Positions 45,263 to 53,666 of a stretch of DNA of 64,000 bases are shown one piece after another (within the stretch, counting starts at the first letter, position 1; every line of letters begins with the position of its first letter). The notes under the pieces were generated by a model. It had not been told where the DNA came from and made no database searches. It worked only from the letters and a program-made list of their open reading frames with translations. The position numbers were made by a program, and so were the translations under genes. The DNA is from M3007 sp046329435 (GTDB lineage: Bacteria; Bacteroidota; Bacteroidia; Chitinophagales; Saprospiraceae), in the NCBI GenBank assembly GCA_046329435.1, contig JAXLUR010000003.1, positions 62,001 through 126,000 of the forward strand, in the 5' to 3' direction.

Positions 45263-47320
45263 TTATTTACGCCCTCCGTTCATCAGTTCCACGTCTTTGG
45301 GCGTCAATTGTATCTTCATTTGCTGGGCGCGCTGGTAGTCTTTGCGGGCCGCGTCGGTGTTGCCCGACTGTGCGTAGGCCCGTGCGCGCTCGAGATAGGC
45401 CAGCGCCAGGGCCGGGTCGAGTCTGATGGCCGTGGTCAGGTCTTCTATCGCCTCCTGGTTGCGGTTGAGACTGCGCCGCAGCATGCCGCGTTCGTAGTGA
45501 ATATTGGCGTTGCTGGGCTGATATTTGAGGTAGGAGGAGTAGTCGGCGATGGTTTCCTCGTATTTACCCAGGTTGAAATACACAAGCGAGCGGTTGAGGT
45601 AGCCATTTTCGTTTTCAGGGTCCAGTTTGATGCCCTCGTTGAGGTCGTTCAGGGCCTGGCCGAAATTTTTCAGCGCGCCGTGGGCCGCTCCGCGATTGAT
45701 CAGCACCTCCGATTTGACTTTGGGTTTGGCATCGGTGGAGGCCTGCAGGGCGGTATTGTAGTCCGACATGGCTTTTTGAATAAAATCGCCCTCCTGTTGC
45801 TGGTATTTGCCCGACATGGCCATGTCGAAGTAGGTTTTGCCGCGGCTGTTGAAGAGTTCGGGGTTTTTCGGGTTAATGGTAACCGCCTGGGAATAGTCCT
45901 GCAGAGAGCGGTCATAATCGCCTTTGGAGCGGTAGTATTGGCCGCGGTTCCAGTAGGGCAGGGAATTGGTTTTGCCCTCAAATTTGATCACATGCGACCA
46001 AAGGGTTTCCCCGTTTTCCCAAACGCCGATCTGGCGAACGGTCCAGAAGCCGAACAGCGCCGTCACAATGCCGAGGCCGATGCTCCAGCTGGTTTTCGAT
46101 GCAGGATTGGCCTGCACAGCCCTGTCGAGCCACCAGGCGGCAAGGGCAAAAAAGCCGAAATAGGGCACGTAGGTGAAGCGGTCGGCGAGAAAGCCCTGAC
46201 CGGCGCCGAACACCTGCAGCAGGAACATGACGTTGAAGAAGAAGAAAGCCACGCCAAAAACCGGTATGCGGCGGTCTTTCAAATAAAGCCACACCACGCC
46301 CGCCACGATGGCCAGAAACAACAGGGGCGATGCATAAATAATAGTCGGAAGCGGTTTGGGGTACGGATAGAGGGGCGACATGGGGTACGGGACCGCCAGC
46401 TTGTACAGATACACGCAGAACGAATAGGCGCCGATGCACAGGCGATCCAGTATATTGAAATTGGTCACGTCGTCGTTGGTGGAGCCCTGTACCTTGAGGG
46501 TGTGCAGGTTGATCAGGCCAAACGCGAGCGAGAGCAGCCAGAAGGGCAGTTTTTCCACAACAATGGTGCGCAGATTGAGTGGCCGGCGCAGCAGATAATC
46601 GATGGCCAGCATCGACAGCGGCAGGGTGACCGCCTGCACTTTGGACAACAGCGACAGCAGGGCCAGTACCAGCATGCCGACATACAGGCGGATGCGCCGC
46701 CCCGAATCCTCCGTTTTCACATACCGCACATAATACATGAGGGCGGCAAAAAAGAACACGGCGAACAGCACGTCTTTGCGTTCGGTCGCCCAGGCCACCG
46801 ACTCGACCCGCATGGGGTGAATGCCGAACAAAAGAGCGCCCGCCAGGGCTCCGAAGCGGCCTATGCCGAGGTGCAGCAGCAGCCGGAACACGAAAAACGC
46901 CGTCAGCAGATGCAGCAGCAGGTTGTCGAAGTGAATCAGCCAGGGGTTGTTTTCGCCCTTGCTGACGGCCTTTTCCACCGCGAACGTGAGAATGGGCAAG
47001 GGGTTGTAGTTACCAATCACATTGCCTTTGTCGATGCTGAAAATGTTGGCAACGGTTTCGCCCCAGCTTTGGCCTTTACCGACGAGGGTCAGGTTCGGGT
47101 TTTCCAGGATATTGGCGTCGTCGTCCCAGTTGACAAATCCGTTTTTCAACGAAGGAATGTAGCAAAGGGCTGTGACGACCAAAACGATCAGCGCTTCGCG
47201 AAACCAGCCGGCGGGCTCCCATCGCGAGGGCTCGGCCCCGGATACATTTTTGACGGTGCTTTTGACGACCGGGGGTTGCGGCCGCCGGGATGGGGCGTTA
47301 GGCTTGTTCTGTTTCGCCAT
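45263..47320 (-). CDS. TMTC/PMT-like membrane glycosyltransferase with C-terminal TPR repeats
   Basis: 685 residues from ATG 47320. About ten membrane helices follow a Pro-rich cytoplasmic start. The first loop has VNWDDDANILENP (acidic catalytic motif, Asp66-68), as in GT-C protein O-mannosyltransferases of the TMTC class. WATERKDVLFAVFF and ADRFTYVPYFGFF are other shared blocks. From about 450 on, TPR units (YWNRGQYYRSKGDYDRSLQD and following) presumably bind the acceptor outside the membrane. TMTC enzymes use a lipid-linked mannose donor; the DPM1-like gene nearby could supply it. Activity is inferred. Confidence 0.86.
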   Translation of the reverse strand: MAKQNKPNAPSRRPQPPVVKSTVKNVSGAEPSRWEPAGWFREALIVLVVTALCYIPSLKNGFVNWDDDANILENPNLTLVGKGQSWGETVANIFSIDKGNVIGNYNPLPILTFAVEKAVSKGENNPWLIHFDNLLLHLLTAFFVFRLLLHLGIGRFGALAGALLFGIHPMRVESVAWATERKDVLFAVFFFAALMYYVRYVKTEDSGRRIRLYVGMLVLALLSLLSKVQAVTLPLSMLAIDYLLRRPLNLRTIVVEKLPFWLLSLAFGLINLHTLKVQGSTNDDVTNFNILDRLCIGAYSFCVYLYKLAVPYPMSPLYPYPKPLPTIIYASPLLFLAIVAGVVWLYLKDRRIPVFGVAFFFFNVMFLLQVFGAGQGFLADRFTYVPYFGFFALAAWWLDRAVQANPASKTSWSIGLGIVTALFGFWTVRQIGVWENGETLWSHVIKFEGKTNSLPYWNRGQYYRSKGDYDRSLQDYSQAVTINPKNPELFNSRGKTYFDMAMSGKYQQQEGDFIQKAMSDYNTALQASTDAKPKVKSEVLINRGAAHGALKNFGQALNDLNEGIKLDPENENGYLNRSLVYFNLGKYEETIADYSSYLKYQPSNANIHYERGMLRRSLNRNQEAIEDLTTAIRLDPALALAYLERARAYAQSGNTDAARKDYQRAQQMKIQLTPKDVELMNGGRK

Positions 47321-47525
47321 ATCGGGTTGATAACGGTTGGAAGTGCCGGCAAAAATAGTGTTTTCACGGCCTGATATTCTTGTATCTCCGGATGGAAAAC
47401 CCAAATTTGGCATTTTGGCCCGGGCGAAAAGAAATATTGCTTTGAATTTTGAAAAACCGTAATCAAAAATGTCGAATACAAAAACCGTCCTATCTTACCG
47501 GCTCGAAAACTAACCTTCCTTTTCT

Positions 47526-49004
47526 ATGAACTTGTTTGCAAAAAAATCACTGAAGACCTTGCTGGCGGAAGCTTCGGAAGAAGGGCAAAGCACTTTGCGC
47601 CGCCACCTGAGCGCGGGCAACCTGGTTTTGCTGGGCATCGGAGCGATCATCGGCGCCGGCCTTTTTGTTCGTACGGCTGCCGCGGCCGCCGAACATGCAG
47701 GGCCCGGCGTAACGATCAGTTTCATCATCGGCGCAATCGGCTGCGCGTTCGCAGGCTTGTGTTATGCAGAGTTTGCTTCCATGCTGCCCATTTCCGGCAG
47801 CGCCTATACGTATTCCTACGCCACCATGGGCGAATTTGTCGCCTGGATCATCGGCTGGGACCTTGTGCTCGAGTATGCCCTCGGCGCTGCAACGGTGAGT
47901 ATTGCCTGGTCGGAATACCTGAACAAGCTGCTCGAACAGTTTGTCGGGCCAGGTGCGGTCATACCGTATCAATGGTGCCATTCGCCCTTTCAGACCTCCG
48001 CTGATGGCGTGCAGGGCATCATGAACCTGCCGGCCATCTTCATTTTGCTGATGCTCACCCTTATTCTGATCCGGGGTATCAAGGAGTCGGCGGTCGTCAA
48101 CGGCGTCATTGTCGCGGTAAAAGTGGTTATCGTGCTGCTTTTCATTGCCCTGGGCTGGCAGTTTATCAACCCTGCCAACCATGATCCCATGGTTCCCGCA
48201 GTGTCCACCTACACCAATGCGCTTGGAAACACCCACAGTTTTGGCGGTTGGGGCGGCATTCTGGCAGGGGCCGGGGTGGTATTCTTTGCCTTTATCGGCT
48301 TCGATGCCGTTTCGACGGCTGCGCAGGAAACCAAAAATCCGAAGCGCGACATGCCGGTCGGCATTATTGGTTCGCTGGCGATTTGCACGGTGTTGTACAT
48401 TCTGTTCAGTTATGTACTGACCGGTATCGCTCCCTACACCGATTTCCGCACGGAAGGCTCCGAAGCATCGGTTACCTATGCCATCAGCAAATACATGACG
48501 GGCTACGGCTGGCTGGCGCGCTTCGTTACGCTGGCTATCCTTTTCGGGTTTTCCTCCGTTATTCTTGTGATGTTGCTGGGCCAAAGCCGCGTGTTTTATT
48601 CCATGTCGCGCGATGGTCTGGTGCCTAAAATCTTTTCGGAAATCCACCCGGAATATCGCACGCCCTGGAAGTCCAACTGGCTGTTTTTTGTCTTTGTGGG
48701 CCTTTTTGCGGCATTCGTGCCGGGCAGTGTAGTGGGCGATATGACCAGTATCGGCACCCTGTTTGCCTTCGTGCTGGTATCGCTGGGCGTCATCGTAATG
48801 CGTCGCAGCGATCCCGATGCCTATCGCCCCTTCAAAACGCCGCTGGTGCCCATCGTGCCGATTCTCGGCGCACTGGTTTGCGGCGCCATGATTTTTGGCC
48901 TTGGTATCGAAAACTGGACCCGTCTGTTCGTATGGCTGATCATCGGCCTGGTGATTTACTTCAGTTACAGCCGCTACCACAGCAAAGTTCAATCCGGCGC
49001 ATGA
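47526..49004 (+). CDS. APC-family amino acid permease (cationic/CAT-like)
   Basis: 492 residues with 12 or more membrane helices. The family start GIGAIIGAGLFVRTAAAAAEHA (helix 1 substrate site) and GPGVTISFIIGAIGCAFAGL are clear. The GFDAVSTAAQETKNPKRDMP loop is characteristic of the CAT/basic amino acid transporters. It imports amino acids by proton or cation coupling across the inner membrane; specificity cannot be read from the sequence. A strong terminator separates it from a second APC permease. Confidence 0.92.
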   Translation: MNLFAKKSLKTLLAEASEEGQSTLRRHLSAGNLVLLGIGAIIGAGLFVRTAAAAAEHAGPGVTISFIIGAIGCAFAGLCYAEFASMLPISGSAYTYSYATMGEFVAWIIGWDLVLEYALGAATVSIAWSEYLNKLLEQFVGPGAVIPYQWCHSPFQTSADGVQGIMNLPAIFILLMLTLILIRGIKESAVVNGVIVAVKVVIVLLFIALGWQFINPANHDPMVPAVSTYTNALGNTHSFGGWGGILAGAGVVFFAFIGFDAVSTAAQETKNPKRDMPVGIIGSLAICTVLYILFSYVLTGIAPYTDFRTEGSEASVTYAISKYMTGYGWLARFVTLAILFGFSSVILVMLLGQSRVFYSMSRDGLVPKIFSEIHPEYRTPWKSNWLFFVFVGLFAAFVPGSVVGDMTSIGTLFAFVLVSLGVIVMRRSDPDAYRPFKTPLVPIVPILGALVCGAMIFGLGIENWTRLFVWLIIGLVIYFSYSRYHSKVQSGA

Positions 49005-49042
49005 TCGGGCCCGACCGCAGGATTTTTAAACTGTAAACCCAC

Positions 49043-49084
49043 GCCGCATTACCTGGAGAACCGCCAGGTAATGCGGCTTTTTTT
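49043..49084 (+). terminator. Intrinsic terminator between the two permeases
   Basis: Perfect 14-bp stem GCCGCATTACCTGG/CCAGGTAATGCGGC, 7-nt loop, then seven T. It ends only 12 bp before the next ATG, so the second permease must start from a promoter within it or depend on read-through. Confidence 0.93.
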
Positions 49085-49096
49085 ATTTCTACTACC

Positions 49097-50569
49097 ATGT
49101 CTGAACAACAACACCAATTTCAACGATCCCTGGGCTTGCTCGACGGCACCCTGCTGGTAGCCGGCGGTATGATCGGATCGGGTATTTTCATTGTCAGCGC
49201 CGACTGCGCCCGAATGGTCGGCTCCTCGGGCTGGCTGTTGCTTTTGTGGCTGGCGGCCGGAGTCATCACCATCATGGCGGCGCTCAGCTATGGCGAACTG
49301 GCCGGTATGATGCCCAAGGCGGGCGGCCAGTTTGTGTACATCGAACGCGCTTACGGTCAGTTGCCTGCCTTTTTGTACGGGTGGACGGTGTTCACGGTCA
49401 TTCAGACCGGCACTATAGCGGCCGTTGCCGTTGCTTTTGCCAAATACACCGCGTTCTTTTTCCCGGCGCTGGGCCCGCAGAACACCCTGCTGCAAATAGG
49501 TGGTTTCAGCATTTCGGCCGGACAAATTTTTGCCATCGGCATGATCGTGCTGCTCACAGCCGTCAACAGCCGGGGACTGAAAGCAGGCAAAGCCATCCAG
49601 CTGGTGTTCACCAGCGCCAAAATACTTGCCCTGCTGGCCCTTATTGTACTGGGCCTCGCCATCGGGCTGCGGGGCAATGTGTTTGCCCAAAACTGGCAAG
49701 CCCCCTGGCAGGCAACCCAAACCAGTCTGCTGGACGGCCAATGGGTGATCGCTCCGCTGGCGGGCATGGGTTTGCTGATGGCATTCGGGACAGCCCTCAT
49801 CGGCCCGCTGTTTGCGAGCGACGCCTGGAACAACGTCACCTTCGTTGCGGGCGAGATGAAAAATCCGAGACGCAACATTCCACTCAGCCTGCTCTTCGGA
49901 GTTTGTCTGGTGACGGCGCTTTACCTGATGGCCAACGTCGCTTATCTGGCGCTTTTGCCCCTGAAAGGTTCGGCCGCTGCGCCCGACGTGCTGGGTCAGG
50001 GCATCCAGTTTGCCGGTTACGCCGACGGGGTCACCAATGACCGGGTCGGTACGGCAGCAGGCTCCATGATTTTTGGGAGCCTTTCGGCAGCGATCATGGC
50101 CGGTTTGATCATGGTCTCCACGTTCGGTTGCAACAACGGCCTTATTCTCGCCGGCGCCCGGGTGTACTACGTGATGGCCCAGGAAGGACTCTTTTTGAAA
50201 AAAGCCGGCACGCTCAATCGCCACGATGTGCCGGGTACGGCGCTGGTCGCACAGGCCGTTTGGGCCAGTTTACTGTGTTTATCAGGCACTTATGGCGCGT
50301 TGCTGACCTATTGCACTTTTGCATCCCTGGTCTTTTATATCGTCACCATCGGCGGCATTTTTATTCTGAGAAAAAAAGAGCCCGATGCAGAACGCCCCTA
50401 CCGCGTCATCGGGTACCCGTTCCTGCCGATCGTTTACATCATACTGGCCGCTTCGGTTTGTGCCATCCTGCTGGTCACAGCGCCACAAAATACCTGGCCC
50501 GGCGTAGCGATTGTACTGTTGGGCGTACCGGTTTATTATTGGCAAAAAATGCGCAGCACTCCTGCCTGA
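49097..50569 (+). CDS. APC-family amino acid permease (YfnA/SteT-like)
   Basis: 490 residues, about 12 membrane helices. Helix 1 motif VAGGMIGSGIFIVSADCARM, then AALSYGELAGMMPKAGGQFVY and FASDAWNNVTFVAGEMKNPRRNIP, typical of the L-type/SteT-like APC transporters that exchange or import neutral amino acids. Preceded within 12 bp by a terminator, followed by a terminator and a T9SS cargo gene. Substrate unknown. Confidence 0.91.
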   Translation: MSEQQHQFQRSLGLLDGTLLVAGGMIGSGIFIVSADCARMVGSSGWLLLLWLAAGVITIMAALSYGELAGMMPKAGGQFVYIERAYGQLPAFLYGWTVFTVIQTGTIAAVAVAFAKYTAFFFPALGPQNTLLQIGGFSISAGQIFAIGMIVLLTAVNSRGLKAGKAIQLVFTSAKILALLALIVLGLAIGLRGNVFAQNWQAPWQATQTSLLDGQWVIAPLAGMGLLMAFGTALIGPLFASDAWNNVTFVAGEMKNPRRNIPLSLLFGVCLVTALYLMANVAYLALLPLKGSAAAPDVLGQGIQFAGYADGVTNDRVGTAAGSMIFGSLSAAIMAGLIMVSTFGCNNGLILAGARVYYVMAQEGLFLKKAGTLNRHDVPGTALVAQAVWASLLCLSGTYGALLTYCTFASLVFYIVTIGGIFILRKKEPDAERPYRVIGYPFLPIVYIILAASVCAILLVTAPQNTWPGVAIVLLGVPVYYWQKMRSTPA

Positions 50570-50591
50570 GTGAGCAAAACCACAGAATTTA

Positions 50592-50632
50592 GCGCCTTTT
50601 CCGAGTCTGTGCCCGGAAAAGGCGCAATTTTT
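50592..50632 (+). terminator. Intrinsic terminator after the second permease
   Basis: Perfect 12-bp stem GCGCCTTTTCCG/CGGAAAAGGCGC with a 10-nt loop, then AATTTTT. It starts 22 bp after the permease stop. Confidence 0.88.
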
Positions 50633-50638
50633 GCTGCA

Positions 50639-50646
50639 TACATTTG
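50639..50646 (+). promoter_or_regulatory. Candidate -7 element of the dockerin-protein gene
   Basis: TACATTTG matches TAnnTTTG, just after the preceding terminator and 65 bp before the ATG at 50711. No clear -33 box. Confidence 0.35.
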
Positions 50647-50710
50647 CCCAATTACCCCGTTTTTCGGCCTTGTCAGGCTATGGTTGACCATAAAAAGTCC
50701 ATCCCACCAC

Positions 50711-52642
50711 ATGAATCGATTTACACTCAGCCTGCTTTTTTTGCTGGCTATTACCGAACTTTTGCCTGCTCAGATCATGAGCTGGGTCTCTGCCTGCAGC
50801 GACAAAACCTTCTGTATCAATCCGGGCGGGTGCTCCCAGGGCAACGTACTGATGTTCGAGCAGGCCGTTACCAACTGCATATTCAGCAGTGATGTTGATT
50901 ATTCCTATAAAATCGACCTGAACAACAACGGCGGCATCGAACTAAACTCCCCCAACGATACCTGCACCGGGCCGTTTCCAGTCGGAACCCATAAAATCTA
51001 CTGGCGGGCCAGCGACAACTGCGGCAACGTGATCAACTGCACCTATCTTTTTACCATTAAAGACTGTACCCCGCCCAGTTTGTTGTGTATCAATGGTTTG
51101 ACGCAAAGTATCGAACTGCCCGACTGTGAAACCACGTTTACCCCCGATCAATTTATCCTTAGCGTATCAGACAATTGTACGCCTGTCAACCAGCTTGAAT
51201 ACGGGATAAGGGAAGCCGGTACCGGCACAGGATTTCCCAATGCCGACAGCCTTACGTTCAACGAGTGCGACCTTGGGTTAAATTTTGTGGAAATCTGGGT
51301 GCGCGACGGCAACGGGCTGATGAACCTTTGCCAAAACTACGTGCTGGTGCAACAAAACGGCATGCCCTGCAACTGCAACCCCGACGGGGAGATCACCCTG
51401 AATGGCTGCGTTCGATCGGCAGGCAATAAAAAACTTAACGGCTATACCATCAAAAGCACGGTACAGTCGCTCGCGGGCGTACAGCCGCCGGTGCTGAAAA
51501 ACAAAGTGCAGAATTTCGCCGACTCCTGTTTTTCCCTGCAAACGACCCAATTGCCTTTTGGTGGCCAGTACCGTGCCACGCTGAGCGCCAACCGATACGG
51601 CGACCCGAAAGAAGGTGTTTCCACTTTCGATCTGGTTTTGATGAGCAAACATATCCTGGGCGTCGATCCGTTTACCAGTATTTACCAATGGCTGGCGTCG
51701 GATGTCAACAAGAGCAACTCGGTCACCACGTTCGACATCGTCGAGACGCGCAAACTCCTGTTGGGCATCTACGACACCTTCCCTGCCAGCCCGTCGTGGC
51801 GGCTCATCAGGCCGGTAATCAATCCGGCCGATTTTGCGGCGCTGGCCACGGTAAAAGACACCTATCAGATTCAGTTACCCAGCCTGAACGACGACATCGG
51901 GTTTCAAAACCTCAATTTTCTGGGCATTAAAACCGGCGATGCCAATATGTCGGCCACCTTCACCAACGACGAGCCGGAAGACCGGTCGCCCCTGTGGGTG
52001 CAGGTTGCCGACCGCTGGCTTCAAGCCGGCGAAACGCTGACCATACCTGTAGCCTGGGGACAAACCTCCTCTCTGGAGGGCTGGCAACTTGGGTTCCAGG
52101 CAGATCCGGCGCTTGCCCGTATAGAGGGCGCCGAGGGTCTGCCGGACGACCAGTTTCACGTATTGCCCGATGCGAGCCTGCGTGCGCTCTGGTTTGGTCC
52201 CGGGGCAGTTGCCGCCGACAGGTCGCCGGTCTTTTACCTGAAAATCAGTGCGTTGGAAAATACGCGCTTGTCGGAAGCGTTGCAATTGCAGTCGGACGGC
52301 TTTCGCCCCGAGGCCTATGTGCCCGGAGAAGGCAAGCATTCGGTGCAGCTGCGTTTTGCAGCGGAGGGCTCTTCCGAACAGCCCGGCGGTCTGCAGATAT
52401 TTGGTCCGTATCCCAACCCTGCCAACGGCGACAGCCGGCTCGAATTACGTAGCGATGCACCTTCGGAAGCCGATCTCTGGATATTCGATGCGGCGGGCCG
52501 GACCGTACATCGCCGGCACTTGCTGTTGTCGGCAGGTATGCAGACCATCGTACTGCCAACGGCGGAGTTGACGGCCGGCATCCTGGCCTGGCGGCTCGTC
52601 AATGGCCAGCAGACGTACAGCGGCAGGTTGATAAATGAATAA
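50711..52642 (+). CDS. T9SS cargo with HYR-like and dockerin-type domains
   Basis: 643 residues from ATG 50711 (signal peptide ends near LLPAQ). Cys-rich N-terminal half has two beta-sandwich HYR/SprB-like repeats (VGTHKIYWRASDNCGN). At about 300-385 a dockerin-like Ca-binding pair appears: STFDLVLMSKHILG and DVNKSNSVTTFDIVETRKLL. A cohesin-like beta region and a T9SS type A sorting domain (IFGPYPNPANGDSRLEL ... WRLVNGQQTYSGRLI) finish it. Predicted secreted surface or adhesion protein. No cohesin partner gene in the window. Confidence 0.88.
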   Translation: MNRFTLSLLFLLAITELLPAQIMSWVSACSDKTFCINPGGCSQGNVLMFEQAVTNCIFSSDVDYSYKIDLNNNGGIELNSPNDTCTGPFPVGTHKIYWRASDNCGNVINCTYLFTIKDCTPPSLLCINGLTQSIELPDCETTFTPDQFILSVSDNCTPVNQLEYGIREAGTGTGFPNADSLTFNECDLGLNFVEIWVRDGNGLMNLCQNYVLVQQNGMPCNCNPDGEITLNGCVRSAGNKKLNGYTIKSTVQSLAGVQPPVLKNKVQNFADSCFSLQTTQLPFGGQYRATLSANRYGDPKEGVSTFDLVLMSKHILGVDPFTSIYQWLASDVNKSNSVTTFDIVETRKLLLGIYDTFPASPSWRLIRPVINPADFAALATVKDTYQIQLPSLNDDIGFQNLNFLGIKTGDANMSATFTNDEPEDRSPLWVQVADRWLQAGETLTIPVAWGQTSSLEGWQLGFQADPALARIEGAEGLPDDQFHVLPDASLRALWFGPGAVAADRSPVFYLKISALENTRLSEALQLQSDGFRPEAYVPGEGKHSVQLRFAAEGSSEQPGGLQIFGPYPNPANGDSRLELRSDAPSEADLWIFDAAGRTVHRRHLLLSAGMQTIVLPTAELTAGILAWRLVNGQQTYSGRLINE

Positions 52643-52658
52643 AGCCTGTGCCCGGAGG

Positions 52659-52705
52659 CATAAAAAAATGAGTCATCCCGGAGCGGGATGACTCATTTTT
52701 TTATG
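52659..52705. terminator. Bidirectional terminator, 22-bp perfect inverted repeat
   Basis: Arms 52659-52680 and 52684-52705 pair perfectly around GAG; the core TGAGTCATCCCG is flanked by seven A or T. It lies between the convergent dockerin-protein gene and the ribosomal cluster, 18 bp from the DUF4295 stop. Confidence 0.93.
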
Positions 52706-52723
52706 AGGGCAACAAAGCCGCGC

Positions 52724-52903
52724 TTACTTCACATCGGCGAAAAAATCTTTCACCTTGTCTTTGTGCACGATCATTTGTTTGTAGGTGTACTTGCCCGTAA
52801 CGGGATCCTTGATTGCTTTAACCACTTTTACGTGGTCTTTGCCGGAGCCGGCGTTAGCGGCACGCTGGGCTACACGGGCGTTTTTGGATACTTTCTTTGC
52901 CAT
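52724..52903 (-). CDS. DUF4295 small ribosome-associated protein
   Basis: 59 residues: MAKKVSKNARVAQ start, then a Lys-rich body containing IKDPVTGKYTYKQ and a C-terminal DFFADVK. This is the Bacteroidota-specific DUF4295 family, which sits beside rpmG and rpmB in these genomes. I recall a ribosome-structure study naming it as a new large-subunit protein (bL38), but cite this only from memory. Third gene of the rpmB-rpmG-DUF4295 operon, 25 bp after rpmG. Confidence 0.9.
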   Translation of the reverse strand: MAKKVSKNARVAQRAANAGSGKDHVKVVKAIKDPVTGKYTYKQMIVHKDKVKDFFADVK

Positions 52904-52928
52904 GACCTAAGTGGTTGAAAAGTGGATA

Positions 52929-53117
52929 TTACTTGATTTCGCGGTGTACCGTGTACTTGCGCATGATCGGGTTGTATTTTTTCAACTCGATACGCTCCGG
53001 CGTATTTTTACGATTTTTCTGGGTCACGTAGCGCGAGGTGCCGGGCATACCGCTGGCTTTGTGCTCGGTGCATTCCAGGATGACCTGGATACGGTTGCCT
53101 TTGCTTTTCTTTGCCAT
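52929..53117 (-). CDS. rpmG: 50S ribosomal protein bL33
   Basis: 62 residues: MAKKSKGNRIQVILECTEH, YVTQKNRKNTPERIELKKYN and a Lys/Arg-rich end are the bL33 signature. Only one Cys is present, so this is the zinc-free (C-minus) form. Lies between rpmB (49 bp) and the DUF4295 gene (25 bp), the usual Bacteroidota operon order. Confidence 0.97.
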   Translation of the reverse strand: MAKKSKGNRIQVILECTEHKASGMPGTSRYVTQKNRKNTPERIELKKYNPIMRKYTVHREIK

Positions 53118-53166
53118 ATCTGGAAATTATGCTGGATATTTAAGACTGGTGTTGTTAGGTTCCGGT

Positions 53167-53424
53167 TCAGCAGGCCGGCTCGGAATAGAAAACGATTTCG
53201 CCTTTCTTTTCCAGTTTTTTGATGTAGGCATAAAGGCCCATTTTGCTGATGGTGCGGATAGCGGAAGCACTCACTTTGAGCGTGACCCATTCACCCGTTT
53301 CCGGCATGAAGAACTTCTTCGTTTGCAGGTTGGGATAAAAACGGCGCTTCGTCTTGCGGTTCGAGTGCGACACGTGGTTGCCCGTCAGCGGCTTTTTGCC
53401 CGTCAAATCACAAACTTTCGACAT
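53167..53424 (-). CDS. rpmB: 50S ribosomal protein bL28
   Basis: 85 residues beginning MSKVCDLTGKKPLTGNHVSH, followed by KRRFYPNLQTKKFF, the bL28 signature, and a basic C-terminal helix (IKKLEKKG). It binds 23S rRNA near the L1 stalk. First gene of the operon; the tRNA-Arg gene lies about 105 bp upstream on the same strand. Its ATG has no Shine-Dalgarno. Confidence 0.97.
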   Translation of the reverse strand: MSKVCDLTGKKPLTGNHVSHSNRKTKRRFYPNLQTKKFFMPETGEWVTLKVSASAIRTISKMGLYAYIKKLEKKGEIVFYSEPAC

Positions 53425-53527
53425 GACTTTATTTTAAATTTTGTCCCTGCACAACCGCAGGCTGGCGTTAAAAATGCCCGGGCGCTGATTATTCTTAAAA
53501 TCCAGACACTCAGGCATTTGTAAATTT

Positions 53528-53603
53528 TGGTGACTCCGAGAGGACTCGAACCTCTAACCTTCTGATCCGTAGTCAGATGCTCTATCCATTAAGCTACGGA
53601 GCC
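53528..53603 (-). tRNA. tRNA-Arg (anticodon ACG)
   Basis: Minus-strand cloverleaf: acceptor GGCTCCG pairs with CGGAGTC (one G-U). The D arm contains TAGCTTAATGGATAGAGCA and the anticodon stem TCTGA/TCAGA surrounds loop CTACGGA, so the anticodon is ACG, reading CGN after A34 deamination to inosine. The T arm is AGAGGTTCGAGTCCTCT. Discriminator A and an encoded CCA occupy 53531-53528. Confidence 0.95.
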
Positions 53604-53666
53604 ATTCCCTTTTGATTTCGGGCTGCAAAGATAGTACGCAAGGTCTTTAAAAACCAAACCGTGTTT

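Noticed and set aside
45056..47374. 772-codon frame opposite the TMTC-like gene
   Set aside because: Low-complexity His/Gln-rich translation; the minus-strand gene has TM helices, DDD motif and TPRs.
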